Source: [Lactobacillus] timonensis
Lineage (GTDB): Bacteria; Bacillota; Bacilli; Lactobacillales; Lactobacillaceae
Reading direction: 5' to 3'
Assembly (NCBI RefSeq): GCF_900240275.1
Contig: NZ_LT964761.1
Coordinates: 1,272,929-1,304,996, forward strand
DNA length: 32,068 bases
This document shows positions 24,087 through 32,059 of the stretch, piece after piece. Within the stretch, counting starts at the first letter, position 1; each line of letters starts with the position of its first letter. The position numbers were made by a program, and so were the translations under genes. Below the pieces are notes generated by a model. It made no database searches and was not told where the DNA came from. It saw only the letters and a program-made list of their open reading frames with translations.

Positions 24087-25484
24087 ATGACGACAGAAAA
24101 AAAGTTTGCCGCATTTCAGTTCCAGCCATTTATCAATGAGGCAATTGCCGATCTTGGTTTTGACCAACCAACCCCGGTTCAACAAAAAGTGATCCCAGTA
24201 GTTCTTGCTGGCAAATCGGTGGTCGGCCAATCAGCAACGGGGAGCGGAAAGACTCACGCTTTCCTCCTGCCAATTTTTAACCAATTGAAAGCAACTGAAA
24301 AAAAAGTCCAAGTAGTGATTGCGACGCCAAGTCGGGAACTGGCTTACCAGATCTATGGTGCTGCCAAACAGATTAATAGTTTTGCTCCCGAGAAGTTCTT
24401 GATTCATAACTACGTCGGTGGCGCTGATCGACAACGACAAATTGAACAGCTGGCTAAAGCACAGCCGCAAGTTGTCATTGGGACCCCGGGCCGTATTTTG
24501 GACATGGTCAGTTCAGGATCATTGGACATCCATACTGCTACTCAGCTGGTTATTGATGAAGCTGATATGACACTGGATATGGGCTTTTTGCCAACCGTTG
24601 ATCAGATTGCCGGCCGACTACCACAGGACTTGCAAATGATGGTCTTTTCGGCAACTATTCCAAAAAAGCTCCAACCATTTTTGAAGAAGTACATGGCTAA
24701 CCCGGTCGTGGAAAAGATTCCGGTTGCAACGGTGATTAACCCGAACGTCGATAACTGGTTGATTAATACTAAGGGTCGTGACCGTAACCAGTTGATTTAC
24801 CAGTTGTTGACGATGGGAGAACCATACTTGGCACTAGTCTTTGCGAATACTCGCGAGCGGGCTAACGAATTAGCTCGCTACTTGCATGAACAAGGACTTG
24901 ACGTGGCCCTGATTCATGGGGGTCTCCAGCCGCGTCAACGGAAACGGGTGATGCGTCAGGTGCACCACCTGGACTATCAGTACGTAGTGGCAACTGACTT
25001 AGCAGCTCGTGGGATTGATATTGATGGTGTTTCGCTAGTCATCAATGACGATCTGCCGGAAGATCTGGAATACTTTGTTCACCGGGTAGGACGAACTGGC
25101 CGTAAGGGGATGCACGGGACGGCGATTACCCTTTACCAGCCGGCTGAAGACCAACTGATTGAACAACTAGAAAAACGGGGAATTCACTTCCATCCGAAGG
25201 CAATTCGTGGGGGACGAGTTGTCGACAGTTATGACCGTAATCGCAGAAATAACCGTAAGCGAAAGCACGAACAACTGGACCCAACCATGATTGGCTTTGT
25301 TAAAAAGACCAAGAAAAAGGTCAAGCCGGGTTACAAGAAGCGCATTCGCAAGGCCATTGCCGATGACCGTGAATATAAGTGGCGAAAACAGAAACAACAC
25401 GAAGAACGACACGCTCGTCGTCAACGTCAGCGTAAACACCGTCGTGAACGAGAATTACGGCGTCAACAAGAAAACCAGGATTGA
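24087..25484 (+). CDS. cshB: DEAD-box ATP-dependent RNA helicase, CshB-like
   Basis: A 465-residue helicase. The Q motif region is at 10-31, motif I SATGSGKT at 49-56, motif Ib TPGR, motif II DEAD at 157-160, motif III SAT, and motif VI HRVGRTGR. The last 100 residues are very basic (K/R/H-rich), as in the CshB subgroup, and should bind RNA. ATG 24087 is better spaced from AAGGAG (5 bases) than ATG 24084 (2 bases). The subgroup assignment rests on the overall pattern and the nrnA neighbour, so the symbol is less sure than the family. Its stop codon lies inside the -35 element of the alaS promoter. Confidence 0.88.
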   Translation: MTTEKKFAAFQFQPFINEAIADLGFDQPTPVQQKVIPVVLAGKSVVGQSATGSGKTHAFLLPIFNQLKATEKKVQVVIATPSRELAYQIYGAAKQINSFAPEKFLIHNYVGGADRQRQIEQLAKAQPQVVIGTPGRILDMVSSGSLDIHTATQLVIDEADMTLDMGFLPTVDQIAGRLPQDLQMMVFSATIPKKLQPFLKKYMANPVVEKIPVATVINPNVDNWLINTKGRDRNQLIYQLLTMGEPYLALVFANTRERANELARYLHEQGLDVALIHGGLQPRQRKRVMRQVHHLDYQYVVATDLAARGIDIDGVSLVINDDLPEDLEYFVHRVGRTGRKGMHGTAITLYQPAEDQLIEQLEKRGIHFHPKAIRGGRVVDSYDRNRRNNRKRKHEQLDPTMIGFVKKTKKKVKPGYKKRIRKAIADDREYKWRKQKQHEERHARRQRQRKHRRERELRRQQENQD

Positions 25485-25509
25485 TTTTCGTTAGTATGGT
25501 GGTTATAAT
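25481..25509 (+). promoter_or_regulatory. Promoter for the alaS leader
   Basis: TTGATT (25481-25486), 17 bases, perfect TATAAT (25504-25509). The -35 overlaps the helicase stop codon. Start predicted near 25516, about 220 bases before alaS. Confidence 0.8.
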
Positions 25510-25515
25510 TACTGG

Positions 25516-25720
25516 TGTTTGGGATATGTCATCTGACGGCAATTTGCAGAAACGTTTTGGTTGATGGGAAAAACGATGAACCGTGGATGGTGCTCCCCAG
25601 ATTGGAAAGAAAATTAATTGGTCAATTGACCGCTAAAGAGGCTAACGATAAGTCATCGTTGCAAGCAGAGTGGTACCGCGTCATAGGCGTCCCTGCATCG
25701 CAATGGTGACTTTTTCTTTT
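25516..25720 (+). promoter_or_regulatory. T-box riboswitch leader of alaS
   Basis: The T-box core GTGGTACCGCG is at 25670-25680; its TGGT bulge fits a tRNA with A73, as in tRNA-Ala. A small Stem III (AACGAT/ATCGTT, 25645-25660) precedes it. The Stem I distal-loop signature is recognisable as GATGAACCGTGGATGGTG near 25575-25592. A terminator-like stem GTCAT (25680-25684) / GTGAC (25706-25710), with inner GCG/CGC pairing, is followed by TTTTTCTTTT. I could not identify a convincing Ala specifier (GCN) in the expected 3' internal loop of Stem I. Identity as a T-box is firm from the core and the gene behind it. Confidence 0.82.
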
Positions 25721-25738
25721 CCTCGGGAGGGAGAGACA

Positions 25739-28393
25739 ATGAAAGAATTAAAGCACCTGGACAGTAGCCAGGTTCGCGCAATGTTCCTGGAATTTTTTAA
25801 GGAGCATGGTCACACAATTATGCCGAGTGCTTCACTAGTGCCCGTCAACGATCCGACGCTGTTGTGGATCAACTCTGGTGTTGCAACCATGAAGAAGTAC
25901 TTTGATGGCAAGGTTGTCCCGAAGAATCCCCGGATGACCTCCTCACAGAAGAGTATCCGGACTAACGATATTGAGAACGTTGGGAAGACAGCTCGTCACC
26001 ACACAATGTTTGAAATGTTGGGGAACTTTTCAGTTGGTGACTACTTTAAAAAAGAAGTAATTCCGTGGGCCTGGGAACTGCTCACTGGTGACAAGTGGTT
26101 TGCCTTTGATCCTGACCGGATTTACATCACTTACTACCCGAAAGACACTGAAACTCATGATTTGTGGCGACAAGTGGGGGTAGCTGAAGATCACCTGGTT
26201 CAAGATAAGGACAATTTCTGGGATATTGGTCAGGGTCCATCTGGTCCTGATACTGAAATGTACTATGACCGGGGACAAGAGTTTAACGACATTCCAGCGG
26301 ACGATGTGGAAAACTACCCGGGTGGGGAGAACCAGCGTTATCTGGAAATTTGGAACATTGTCTTCTCGCAGTTTAATCACACGCCGGAAAACACTTATGA
26401 ACCACTCCCACACAAGAACATTGATACCGGAATGGGGTTGGAACGGGTTGTTTCAATTTTTGAAAACGCCCCAACTAACTTTGAAACCGACCTCTTCTTG
26501 CCATTGATCAAACAGACTGAAAGCTACAGTACTAAGAAGTACCACCAGGACGACGATGACGATGTTCAGTTTAAGATTATCGCCGACCATATCCGGACGA
26601 TCACCTTTGCTATCGGCGATGGCGCACTGCCTTCCAACATGGGCAGAGGCTACGTTATTCGGCGGCTACTGCGGCGGGCGGTCGTAGCTGGAAAGAAGCT
26701 CGGCATTAACGACAACTTCCTCTACAAGATGGTCCCGACTGTGGGTCAGATCATGAAGTCCTACTATCCGGATGTCCTGGAAAATGCGGACTACATTCAA
26801 AAGGTTATTAAGTCCGAAGAAGAACGGTTCTCATCGACTCTCAACGGCGGGTTAAACTTGCTCAACGAGGTGATTGCTCAGGCTAAGGCTGATGGGACTA
26901 ACCAGATTGACGGGCGGACAGCTTTCAAACTCTACGACACTTATGGCTTCCCAATCGAACTAACACGCGAGTATGCCAACGATGAGGGGCTGACGGTAGA
27001 TGAAGAAGGCTTTGATGCTGCCATGACGGAACAGCAGAACCGTGCCCGTAATGCCCGCAACATGGATAACGGAATGGGGGTCCAAAAAGACGTTTGGACC
27101 GAATTTACCGAACCAAGCAAGTACGTTGGCTATCACCAGCTGACGATTGATGATGCGAAGGTGATCGGTCTTGTCCAGGATGGTGAGCACGTTGAGGAAG
27201 CTCAACCGGCTGATAACTCTCATGTGGAAGTTATCTTTGATCAAACGCCATTTTATGCTGAAATGGGTGGTCAGGTCGCTGATACTGGTGACATTATCGA
27301 TAATTACGGGAAGACAGTTGGCCGGGTAGTTGACGTCCAACATGCTCCGCACCAGCAAAATCTTCATGAGGTACAGCTGACTGAACCGCTCAAGCTCAAT
27401 GCCCGTTACCGGTTGGTAGTGGACCGGCAACGACACTTGAAGATTGAAAAGAATCATACGGCAACCCACCTGCTTGACCAGGCACTGCGGAACGTTCTTG
27501 GCGGGCACACCCAGCAGGCTGGTTCATTGGTTGAGGAACATTACTTACGTTTTGACTTCAACCATTTTGGCCAGGTAACTGCCAAGGACCTCCAAGCCGT
27601 GGAACAAATGGTTAACGAGCAGATCTGGAAGGAAATTCCAGTAGAAACTGTTGAAACTGATATTGATTCTGCTAAGGAAATGGGTGCGATTGCTCTCTTC
27701 TCCGAAAAATACGGTGACCGGGTTCGAGTTGTAAAGATTGGCGACTATAACACCGAATTTTGCGGTGGTGACCACGTCAAGAATACCAACGAATTAGGGT
27801 TATTCAAGATTGTTTCAGAAGGTGGGGTTGGCGCTGGCATCCGGCGAATCGAAGCTGTCACGGCCAGCGATGCCTACCAGTTTATGCAAAAACGGGTTGA
27901 CCTTCTCACAAACGTTGCTGCCGATCTCAAGGTAGCCCAACTGAAGGAAGTACCACACCGGGTTAGCGAGTTGAGCGAACAACTCAAGGCAGCCAACAAT
28001 AAGGTAGAAAGTCTTGAAGCTAAGATGGCTGCTCAACAGGCTGCCAATGTCTTCAGTAACGTTCAACAAACTGCAGCCGGAACCTTAATTGCAGCGGCTG
28101 TTAAGGTAGCTGGTATGGGACAGTTGCGGAAGTTAGCTGATGAATGGCGCAACAAGAACTTATCTGACGTGCTTGTTTTGGCCACGCCAAATGGTGAAAA
28201 GGCTAACATGTTAGTGGCTGTTAGCGACCAAGGCGTGAAGAATGGTTTAAAGGCTGGCGATATTATTAAGCAACTAGCACCAGCCATTAACGGTGGCGGT
28301 GGTGGTCGGCCAACAATGGCTCAGGCCGGTGGATCCAACCCTGCCGGAATTGATGAAGCAATTCAGCAGGCTGCAGAAATTTTAAACAAGTAA
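25739..28393 (+). CDS. alaS: Alanine--tRNA ligase
   Basis: An 884-residue class II synthetase charging tRNA-Ala and editing Ser/Gly mischarging. The N-terminal catalytic core begins MKELKHLDSSQVR and includes the class II motif around FEMLGNFSVGDYFK. The editing domain zinc ligands are HTATH at 573-577 and C675/H679 in CGGDH (the more usual form is CGGTH). A coiled segment precedes the C-Ala domain ending GGGGGRPTMAQAGG. ATG 25739 is chosen for GGGAGG upstream; the longer frame from 25670 would begin inside the T-box. Regulated by the leader above it. Confidence 0.97.
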   Translation: MKELKHLDSSQVRAMFLEFFKEHGHTIMPSASLVPVNDPTLLWINSGVATMKKYFDGKVVPKNPRMTSSQKSIRTNDIENVGKTARHHTMFEMLGNFSVGDYFKKEVIPWAWELLTGDKWFAFDPDRIYITYYPKDTETHDLWRQVGVAEDHLVQDKDNFWDIGQGPSGPDTEMYYDRGQEFNDIPADDVENYPGGENQRYLEIWNIVFSQFNHTPENTYEPLPHKNIDTGMGLERVVSIFENAPTNFETDLFLPLIKQTESYSTKKYHQDDDDDVQFKIIADHIRTITFAIGDGALPSNMGRGYVIRRLLRRAVVAGKKLGINDNFLYKMVPTVGQIMKSYYPDVLENADYIQKVIKSEEERFSSTLNGGLNLLNEVIAQAKADGTNQIDGRTAFKLYDTYGFPIELTREYANDEGLTVDEEGFDAAMTEQQNRARNARNMDNGMGVQKDVWTEFTEPSKYVGYHQLTIDDAKVIGLVQDGEHVEEAQPADNSHVEVIFDQTPFYAEMGGQVADTGDIIDNYGKTVGRVVDVQHAPHQQNLHEVQLTEPLKLNARYRLVVDRQRHLKIEKNHTATHLLDQALRNVLGGHTQQAGSLVEEHYLRFDFNHFGQVTAKDLQAVEQMVNEQIWKEIPVETVETDIDSAKEMGAIALFSEKYGDRVRVVKIGDYNTEFCGGDHVKNTNELGLFKIVSEGGVGAGIRRIEAVTASDAYQFMQKRVDLLTNVAADLKVAQLKEVPHRVSELSEQLKAANNKVESLEAKMAAQQAANVFSNVQQTAAGTLIAAAVKVAGMGQLRKLADEWRNKNLSDVLVLATPNGEKANMLVAVSDQGVKNGLKAGDIIKQLAPAINGGGGGRPTMAQAGGSNPAGIDEAIQQAAEILNK

Positions 28394-28405
28394 AGGGAAT
28401 GCTCA

Positions 28406-28440
28406 AAAAGGGGGCTGCGGTAATTCCGCAGCCCCCTTTT
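28406..28440. terminator. Bidirectional terminator between alaS and the purine permease
   Basis: A perfect 15-bp stem AAAAGGGGGCTGCGG / CCGCAGCCCCCTTTT with a 5-base loop. A-run and T-run on opposite sides let it end both alaS (plus) and the convergent permease (minus), whose stop lies 12 bases away. Confidence 0.92.
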
Positions 28441-28452
28441 GATGGGCAAAAC

Positions 28453-29787
28453 TTATTTTGTGGTTGGCAGGACGTTCAGAATATAAAGCATGATAATAAA
28501 GACAATGAACAGCCCCCACATCACCCCGTTGACTTCTTTTCTCTTTCCCGCCGCGATCAGCATCAGTGGCGAGGTCAGAAAGCCAAACGCCAATCCGTAA
28601 GAAATGTTGTAGGTTAGCGGCATCCCAATGATTGTCAGAAAACACGGCAGAGCAACTTCAAAGCGATCCCAGTGGATATCCTTCATTGCTGAGACCATGA
28701 GAACGCCGACAATGATCAGCGCCGGGGCGGTTACCTGGTCAGTCACCACGGTTAATAGTGGCGAGAAGAGCATACTGAAGGCAAACAGGATGGCTACCAC
28801 GAAGGAGGTTAATCCGGTACGGCCACCAACCGCAATGCCGGCTGATGATTCAACGTAACAGGAGGTAGGGGTCGTCCCCAGGACGGAGCCCGCAAGCATT
28901 GATAAGGAGTCGGCCATCAGGGCCTGGCCAATCCGCGGAAGCTGGTCATTTTTCATTAGCCCTGCCTGCTGGGCAAGACCAACGAGGGTTCCCGCAGTAT
29001 CAAAAAAAGCTACCAGTAAAAAGATGAGAACAACGGCCCACATCTGCGGATCACTCATCGTGGGGAGGTAGCGAATTCCCACCGCAAAAGTTGGCTTGAG
29101 GCTGGGAGCCACACTGATGAGACGTGATGGCAGCTTAATGAGGCCGGTGATCAGGCCGATAATCATCGTCGACAGCATCCCGTAGAAGATGGCACCAGGG
29201 ACCTGGCGAGCCATGAGGATACCGATGACGAAGATCCCACAGATGGTAAGCCAGGTGGTGGGAACGGCTAAACTACCTAACGTTACGAGCGAGGCCTTGC
29301 TGGCGACGACTAAGCCACCTTCCTTGAGACCAACAAAAGCGATGAAAAGGCCAATACCAGAGGCCATTGCTAATTTCAGGTCGTGGGGGATAGCGTTAAT
29401 GACAATTTCACGAACCTTCATGAATGACAGGATGGTAAAGAGAACTGAGGCCACAAAAACCCCGGTCATGGCTTTCTGCCAGGGAATACCTAACGACAGG
29501 ACAACCGAATAGGTAAAAAAGGCGTTATCGGCAAGACCCGGAGCGATTGCCATCGGGTAGTTGGCCAAGAATGCCATGAGCAGGCAGCCGATGATTGAGG
29601 CGAGGGCCGTTGCGGTAAAAACGGCCCCCTTATTCATCCCGGCGGTGCCCAAGACTGACGGGTTGACAAAGAGAATGTAGGCCATCGACACAAAGGTGGT
29701 TAATCCGGCAACGGCTTCCCGACGGATTGATGTTTGTTGAGTGCTTAGTTGAAATTGGTGGTCAAGCCAGCTACTGATCTTCTGCAT
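28453..29787 (-). CDS. NCS2-family purine permease (AzgA/PbuG type)
   Basis: A 444-residue transporter with about twelve to fourteen hydrophobic helices. It is related to the hypoxanthine/guanine (PbuG/PbuO) and adenine permeases. Family segments: AGLTTFVSMAYILFVNP at 27-43, FFDTAGTLVG in the middle, and SSAGIAVGGRTGLTS. Two family signatures are altered: the usual APGMGLNAFF reads APGLADNAFF (82-91) and the usual GTSTVTTYVES reads GTTPTSCYVES. These may reflect a distinct substrate or a little-studied subgroup. GAGGGGAAG precedes ATG 29787. Two PurBox-like CGAAC sites lie upstream, which fits purine regulation. Convergent with alaS. Confidence 0.87.
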   Translation of the reverse strand: MQKISSWLDHQFQLSTQQTSIRREAVAGLTTFVSMAYILFVNPSVLGTAGMNKGAVFTATALASIIGCLLMAFLANYPMAIAPGLADNAFFTYSVVLSLGIPWQKAMTGVFVASVLFTILSFMKVREIVINAIPHDLKLAMASGIGLFIAFVGLKEGGLVVASKASLVTLGSLAVPTTWLTICGIFVIGILMARQVPGAIFYGMLSTMIIGLITGLIKLPSRLISVAPSLKPTFAVGIRYLPTMSDPQMWAVVLIFLLVAFFDTAGTLVGLAQQAGLMKNDQLPRIGQALMADSLSMLAGSVLGTTPTSCYVESSAGIAVGGRTGLTSFVVAILFAFSMLFSPLLTVVTDQVTAPALIIVGVLMVSAMKDIHWDRFEVALPCFLTIIGMPLTYNISYGLAFGFLTSPLMLIAAGKRKEVNGVMWGLFIVFIIMLYILNVLPTTK

Positions 29788-29849
29788 AGTTAATCTTCCC
29801 CTCTCAAATTGTTATCAATAGTCGCACAATTAAGAGGAAAATTCAATAG

Positions 29850-29862
29850 TTAGTTCGTAATT
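29850..29862 (-). promoter_or_regulatory. PurBox-like site 1 (proximal) upstream of the purine permease
   Basis: On the minus strand AATTACGAACTAA, resembling the lactic-acid-bacterial PurBox AWWWCCGAACWWT around its CGAAC core. It lies 63 bases from the start codon. Confidence 0.45.
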
Positions 29863-29891
29863 TGTAGCCTAAAAAATCAAATAGTTATAAA

Positions 29892-29904
29892 ATAGTTCGA
29901 AAAT
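29892..29904 (-). promoter_or_regulatory. PurBox-like site 2 (distal) upstream of the purine permease
   Basis: On the minus strand ATTTTCGAACTAT, matching AWWWCCGAACWWT at all but one position. It has the same orientation as site 1 and is 42 bases away, four helical turns, so both could be bound on one DNA face. PurR control is inferred. Confidence 0.5.
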
Positions 29905-29957
29905 AAAAGAGGATGTGACACAATACCCTTATCTATACTAAAAGTTAACAAGCGGTA

Positions 29958-30127
29958 CAACAATGGCTCCTGACGTTCTGGCAAAGCCGAACGCTAGGAG
30001 CCATTGTTGTTCGCAGAGGCGGCGGATAGCCTAGCTGCGCGTCGTGACGACGAAGTCATAAATGACTTCCGCGTTAGAACCGTTCAAAAACGAAATCATT
30101 CTGATTTCTGTTTCACGGTTTGTCACG
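29958..30127. other. Chain of intergenic hairpins (unknown structured element)
   Basis: This occupies most of the 358-base gap between the permease and the AEC gene. Hairpin 1 (29958-30011): a 15-bp perfect stem ACAACAATGGCTCCT with its complement, plus an inner CGTTC/GAACG. Hairpin 2: CGCAG/CTGCG with GGC/GCC (30013-30040). Next, CGTGAC (30044-30049) can pair with GTCACG (30122-30127), enclosing GAAGTC/GACTTC (30053-30069) and AACCGT/ACGGTT with inner GAAATCA/TGATTTC (30078-30120). There is no T-tract on either strand, so it is not a normal terminator, and no convincing ORF. It could be a repeat element or a structured RNA. Confidence 0.5.
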
Positions 30128-30145
30128 CTCCCTTCAGAAAGTTAA

Positions 30146-30595
30146 TTAAACAAATTGCAGGACCGCCATCAAAATTGGTACGACAACGACGAATAAGACG
30201 GTACTCATGACAACGACGTCGGTGGCGTACTTAACATCACCGTGGGCTTCGGCACCTAGGATGGGCAAGACGGCCAGCATTGGAGTAGCAGACTGAACAA
30301 CCAGGGTTTGACGCATCAGGCTCGGCAGAGTGATACCCAACGAACCTGCTCCCAGTTTGATCAAAATGATCAATACCAGGGGTGAAATGATAAACCGACC
30401 AATCAATGCGAGGACCGAGTCCCGTTCGAAGTGAAAGTTATTTAACCCGGCATCGCACAGGACGATCCCAATATAGAGCAGTGAGAGTGGTGTTACCAAA
30501 CTACCGACGTAACCAAGCGTCTGGCCCAGGAAGTTTGGTACCGGGATGCCTAATAGCAGCCAAATGATGGAGAAAATAAAACCGACTAGCGGCAT
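30146..30595 (-). pseudogene. AEC-family transporter, 3' half only, cut by IS insertion
   Basis: 149 codons of the C-terminal half of an auxin-efflux-carrier-family permease (full length usually about 310): five hydrophobic helices, ending VVVVPILMAVLQFV. The segment LTPLSLLYIGIVLCDAGL is typical of the family's second half. The first codon in this stretch, ATG at 30595, touches the IS end (TGAAGTGC at 30596), so the 5' half lies beyond the element and outside the window. The family exports or imports organic anions such as malate; the substrate here is unknown. The gene is probably inactive in this strain, unless the remnant is expressed from the IS. Confidence 0.85.
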
Positions 30596-30632
30596 TGAAG
30601 TGCTATAAAAAAGTTGGACACTTTACTAACTT

Positions 30633-31442
30633 TTAAAGATTGGAATGATATCGAATATATTGATTCGGTGTCATTCCTTTTTTATTTGCTGAAATTCGTA
30701 CGTTGTTGTACCAATAGATGTATTGCTCAATGACAGTTTTAAATTGCTGAAATGAAGTGATCTTTATCCGATTCAAACACTCACGTTTTAACAAGTTAAA
30801 AAAGCTTTCGGCTGGTGAGTTATCTAAGCAATTTCCTTTACGGGACATCGACTGAGTAATTCCGTGTTGACGTAATAAAATTTGATACAAGTGGTGTTGA
30901 TACTGCCATCCTTGATCTGAATGCATGATGGAGTTACTACGTTGTGGCAGTTTATTAAATAAACTTGCCAACATAGTGCTAACTAATTTCATATTAGGAT
31001 GAGTTGAGGTCGCGTAAGCGACCACGGCACCACTGGCCTCATCAATGACTGGTGATAAATAGCCTTTGACCTGTTCATTAATAGAAATTTGTGTGATATC
31101 TGTATGTAGAACTTGATATGCTTTTTGTGCATTAAATTGCTGATGTAAGTAATTAGGGGCAACCTTGCCCACATGACCACGATATGAATGATAGTGACTC
31201 TTGGCTGAGTACACAGTTACCTTTAATCCCATGCTAGTCATTAATCGACGCACTGTTTCTTGACAATATGTGAAGCCTTTCTTGATGAGACAATACCAAA
31301 TTCGGCGATAACCGTAGGTTTCCTGACTACGTTTAAATTGCTTCGCAATTTCCTGCTTTACCTGATGATACTTATCGATACGCTTTGCGGCTTTAAGACG
31401 TTCATAGAAGGTGGATCGTGGAATACCAAAATATGTTAACAA
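30633..31442 (-). CDS. IS3-family transposase OrfB (DDE integrase domain)
   Basis: A 269-residue reading from TTG 31442. The rve/DDE core is complete: D115 (LHTDITQ), D176 (MHSDQGW), E212 (SPAESFF), with 60 and 35 residues between, as in IS3-family enzymes. An HTH_21-type helical region lies at about 25-75. The frame is open further upstream to the A7 slippery site at 31529-31523, so the active product is expected to be the OrfAB fusion made by -1 frameshifting, not protein started at 31442. The C-terminal INxxRIxxxxGxxP-like motif (WYNNVRISANKKGMTP) is present. Confidence 0.92.
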   Translation of the reverse strand: MLTYFGIPRSTFYERLKAAKRIDKYHQVKQEIAKQFKRSQETYGYRRIWYCLIKKGFTYCQETVRRLMTSMGLKVTVYSAKSHYHSYRGHVGKVAPNYLHQQFNAQKAYQVLHTDITQISINEQVKGYLSPVIDEASGAVVAYATSTHPNMKLVSTMLASLFNKLPQRSNSIMHSDQGWQYQHHLYQILLRQHGITQSMSRKGNCLDNSPAESFFNLLKRECLNRIKITSFQQFKTVIEQYIYWYNNVRISANKKGMTPNQYIRYHSNL

Positions 31443-31460
31443 CTTAGATAATGGGTACTT

Positions 31461-31529
31461 AGCCCTAAGATCTTGGATCGCTAGTGCTTGTTCTTTCCGC
31501 GCTGCTGTCTTAGGGCTTGTAATTTTTTT
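31461..31529 (-). promoter_or_regulatory. Programmed -1 frameshift signal for OrfAB
   Basis: On the minus strand a slippery heptamer A-AAA-AAA (31529-31523, in the orfA frame TTA AAA AAA TTA) is followed after 5 bases by a 9-bp stem AGCCCTAAG (31517-31509) / CTTAGGGCT (31469-31461) with a 39-base loop. Slipping back one base moves ribosomes from orfA into the orfB frame, which is open from there on. Confidence 0.8.
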
Positions 31530-32014
31530 AAGATGTCGATCTCCATTTCTTGATCGGCGATCTTAGCTTCCAGATCGGCAATTTTTTGCCTATATTGTTC
31601 TTCTTTAGTAGGCTTGATTTTATATTTGTTAATCGTTTTATGTTTGTTCATAGTTTTAGCTGGTCGACCCTTAGGCTTTGACCGAAGGCCGACGATCCCT
31701 TCATTTTTATATTTACGATACCATGAATAAACTTGTGTGCGATTCAAATTAAATTTCGCAGCTACTTTATCTATGCTTAACTCGTGAGTACGGTAGTAAG
31801 TGATTACCTGAAGTTTATAATCAAGTGAATAAATACGATGGCTCCTCTTGGGAGCCAAACTCTCATAACCACATGCTTGAACATCCTGTACCCATGCCAT
31901 TAAGCTATGGTTGGAAGAAATGCCATATTTCTGACAAACTAATGAATAGTCATGACTTTTGTTCAAGTAGTCTTGAACTGCTCTAACTTTAAATTGATAT
32001 GAATATTTAGACAT
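31481..32014 (-). CDS. IS3-family transposase OrfA (helix-turn-helix regulator/DNA-binding half)
   Basis: A 177-residue protein with two helix-turn-helix units (about 5-50 and 60-110, the second reading DKVAAKFNLNRTQVYSWYRKYK), a basic linker (about 112-135) and a C-terminal leucine-zipper-like coiled coil (about 140-168). The double-HTH layout is typical of the IS150 subgroup. Start ATG 32014 with GGGG as ribosome site inside the upstream hairpin. Its first 28 codons are repeated at the left edge of the window. Confidence 0.92.
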   Translation of the reverse strand: MSKYSYQFKVRAVQDYLNKSHDYSLVCQKYGISSNHSLMAWVQDVQACGYESLAPKRSHRIYSLDYKLQVITYYRTHELSIDKVAAKFNLNRTQVYSWYRKYKNEGIVGLRSKPKGRPAKTMNKHKTINKYKIKPTKEEQYRQKIADLEAKIADQEMEIDILKKLQALRQQRGKNKH

Positions 32015-32021
32015 AAAAATA

Positions 32022-32059
32022 CCCCAGAATTGTTAGATTCGTGTCTAACAATTCTAGGG
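32022..32059 (-). promoter_or_regulatory. IS hairpin masking the orfA ribosome site (copy 2)
   Basis: Same structure as at 92-129: a 12-bp stem (32026-32037 with 32044-32055) extended by CCC/GGG, the GGG being the orfA Shine-Dalgarno. Here transcripts of the disrupted AEC gene would enter from the right and fold it. Confidence 0.65.

Noticed and set aside
26960-27508. 182-codon minus-strand frame inside alaS
   Set aside because: Shadow of the AlaS editing region; no independent support.
29788-29957. Guanine/adenine riboswitch before the purine permease
   Set aside because: The conserved three-way-junction core and loop sequences of purine riboswitches are not present; CGAAC sites fit PurR better.
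29958-30011. Ordinary rho-independent terminator
   Set aside because: The stem is strong, but neither strand has a T-tract directly after it.
30004-30210. Small plus-strand frame across the hairpin region
   Set aside because: It runs through inverted repeats and into the antisense of the AEC gene, without a ribosome site or known fold.
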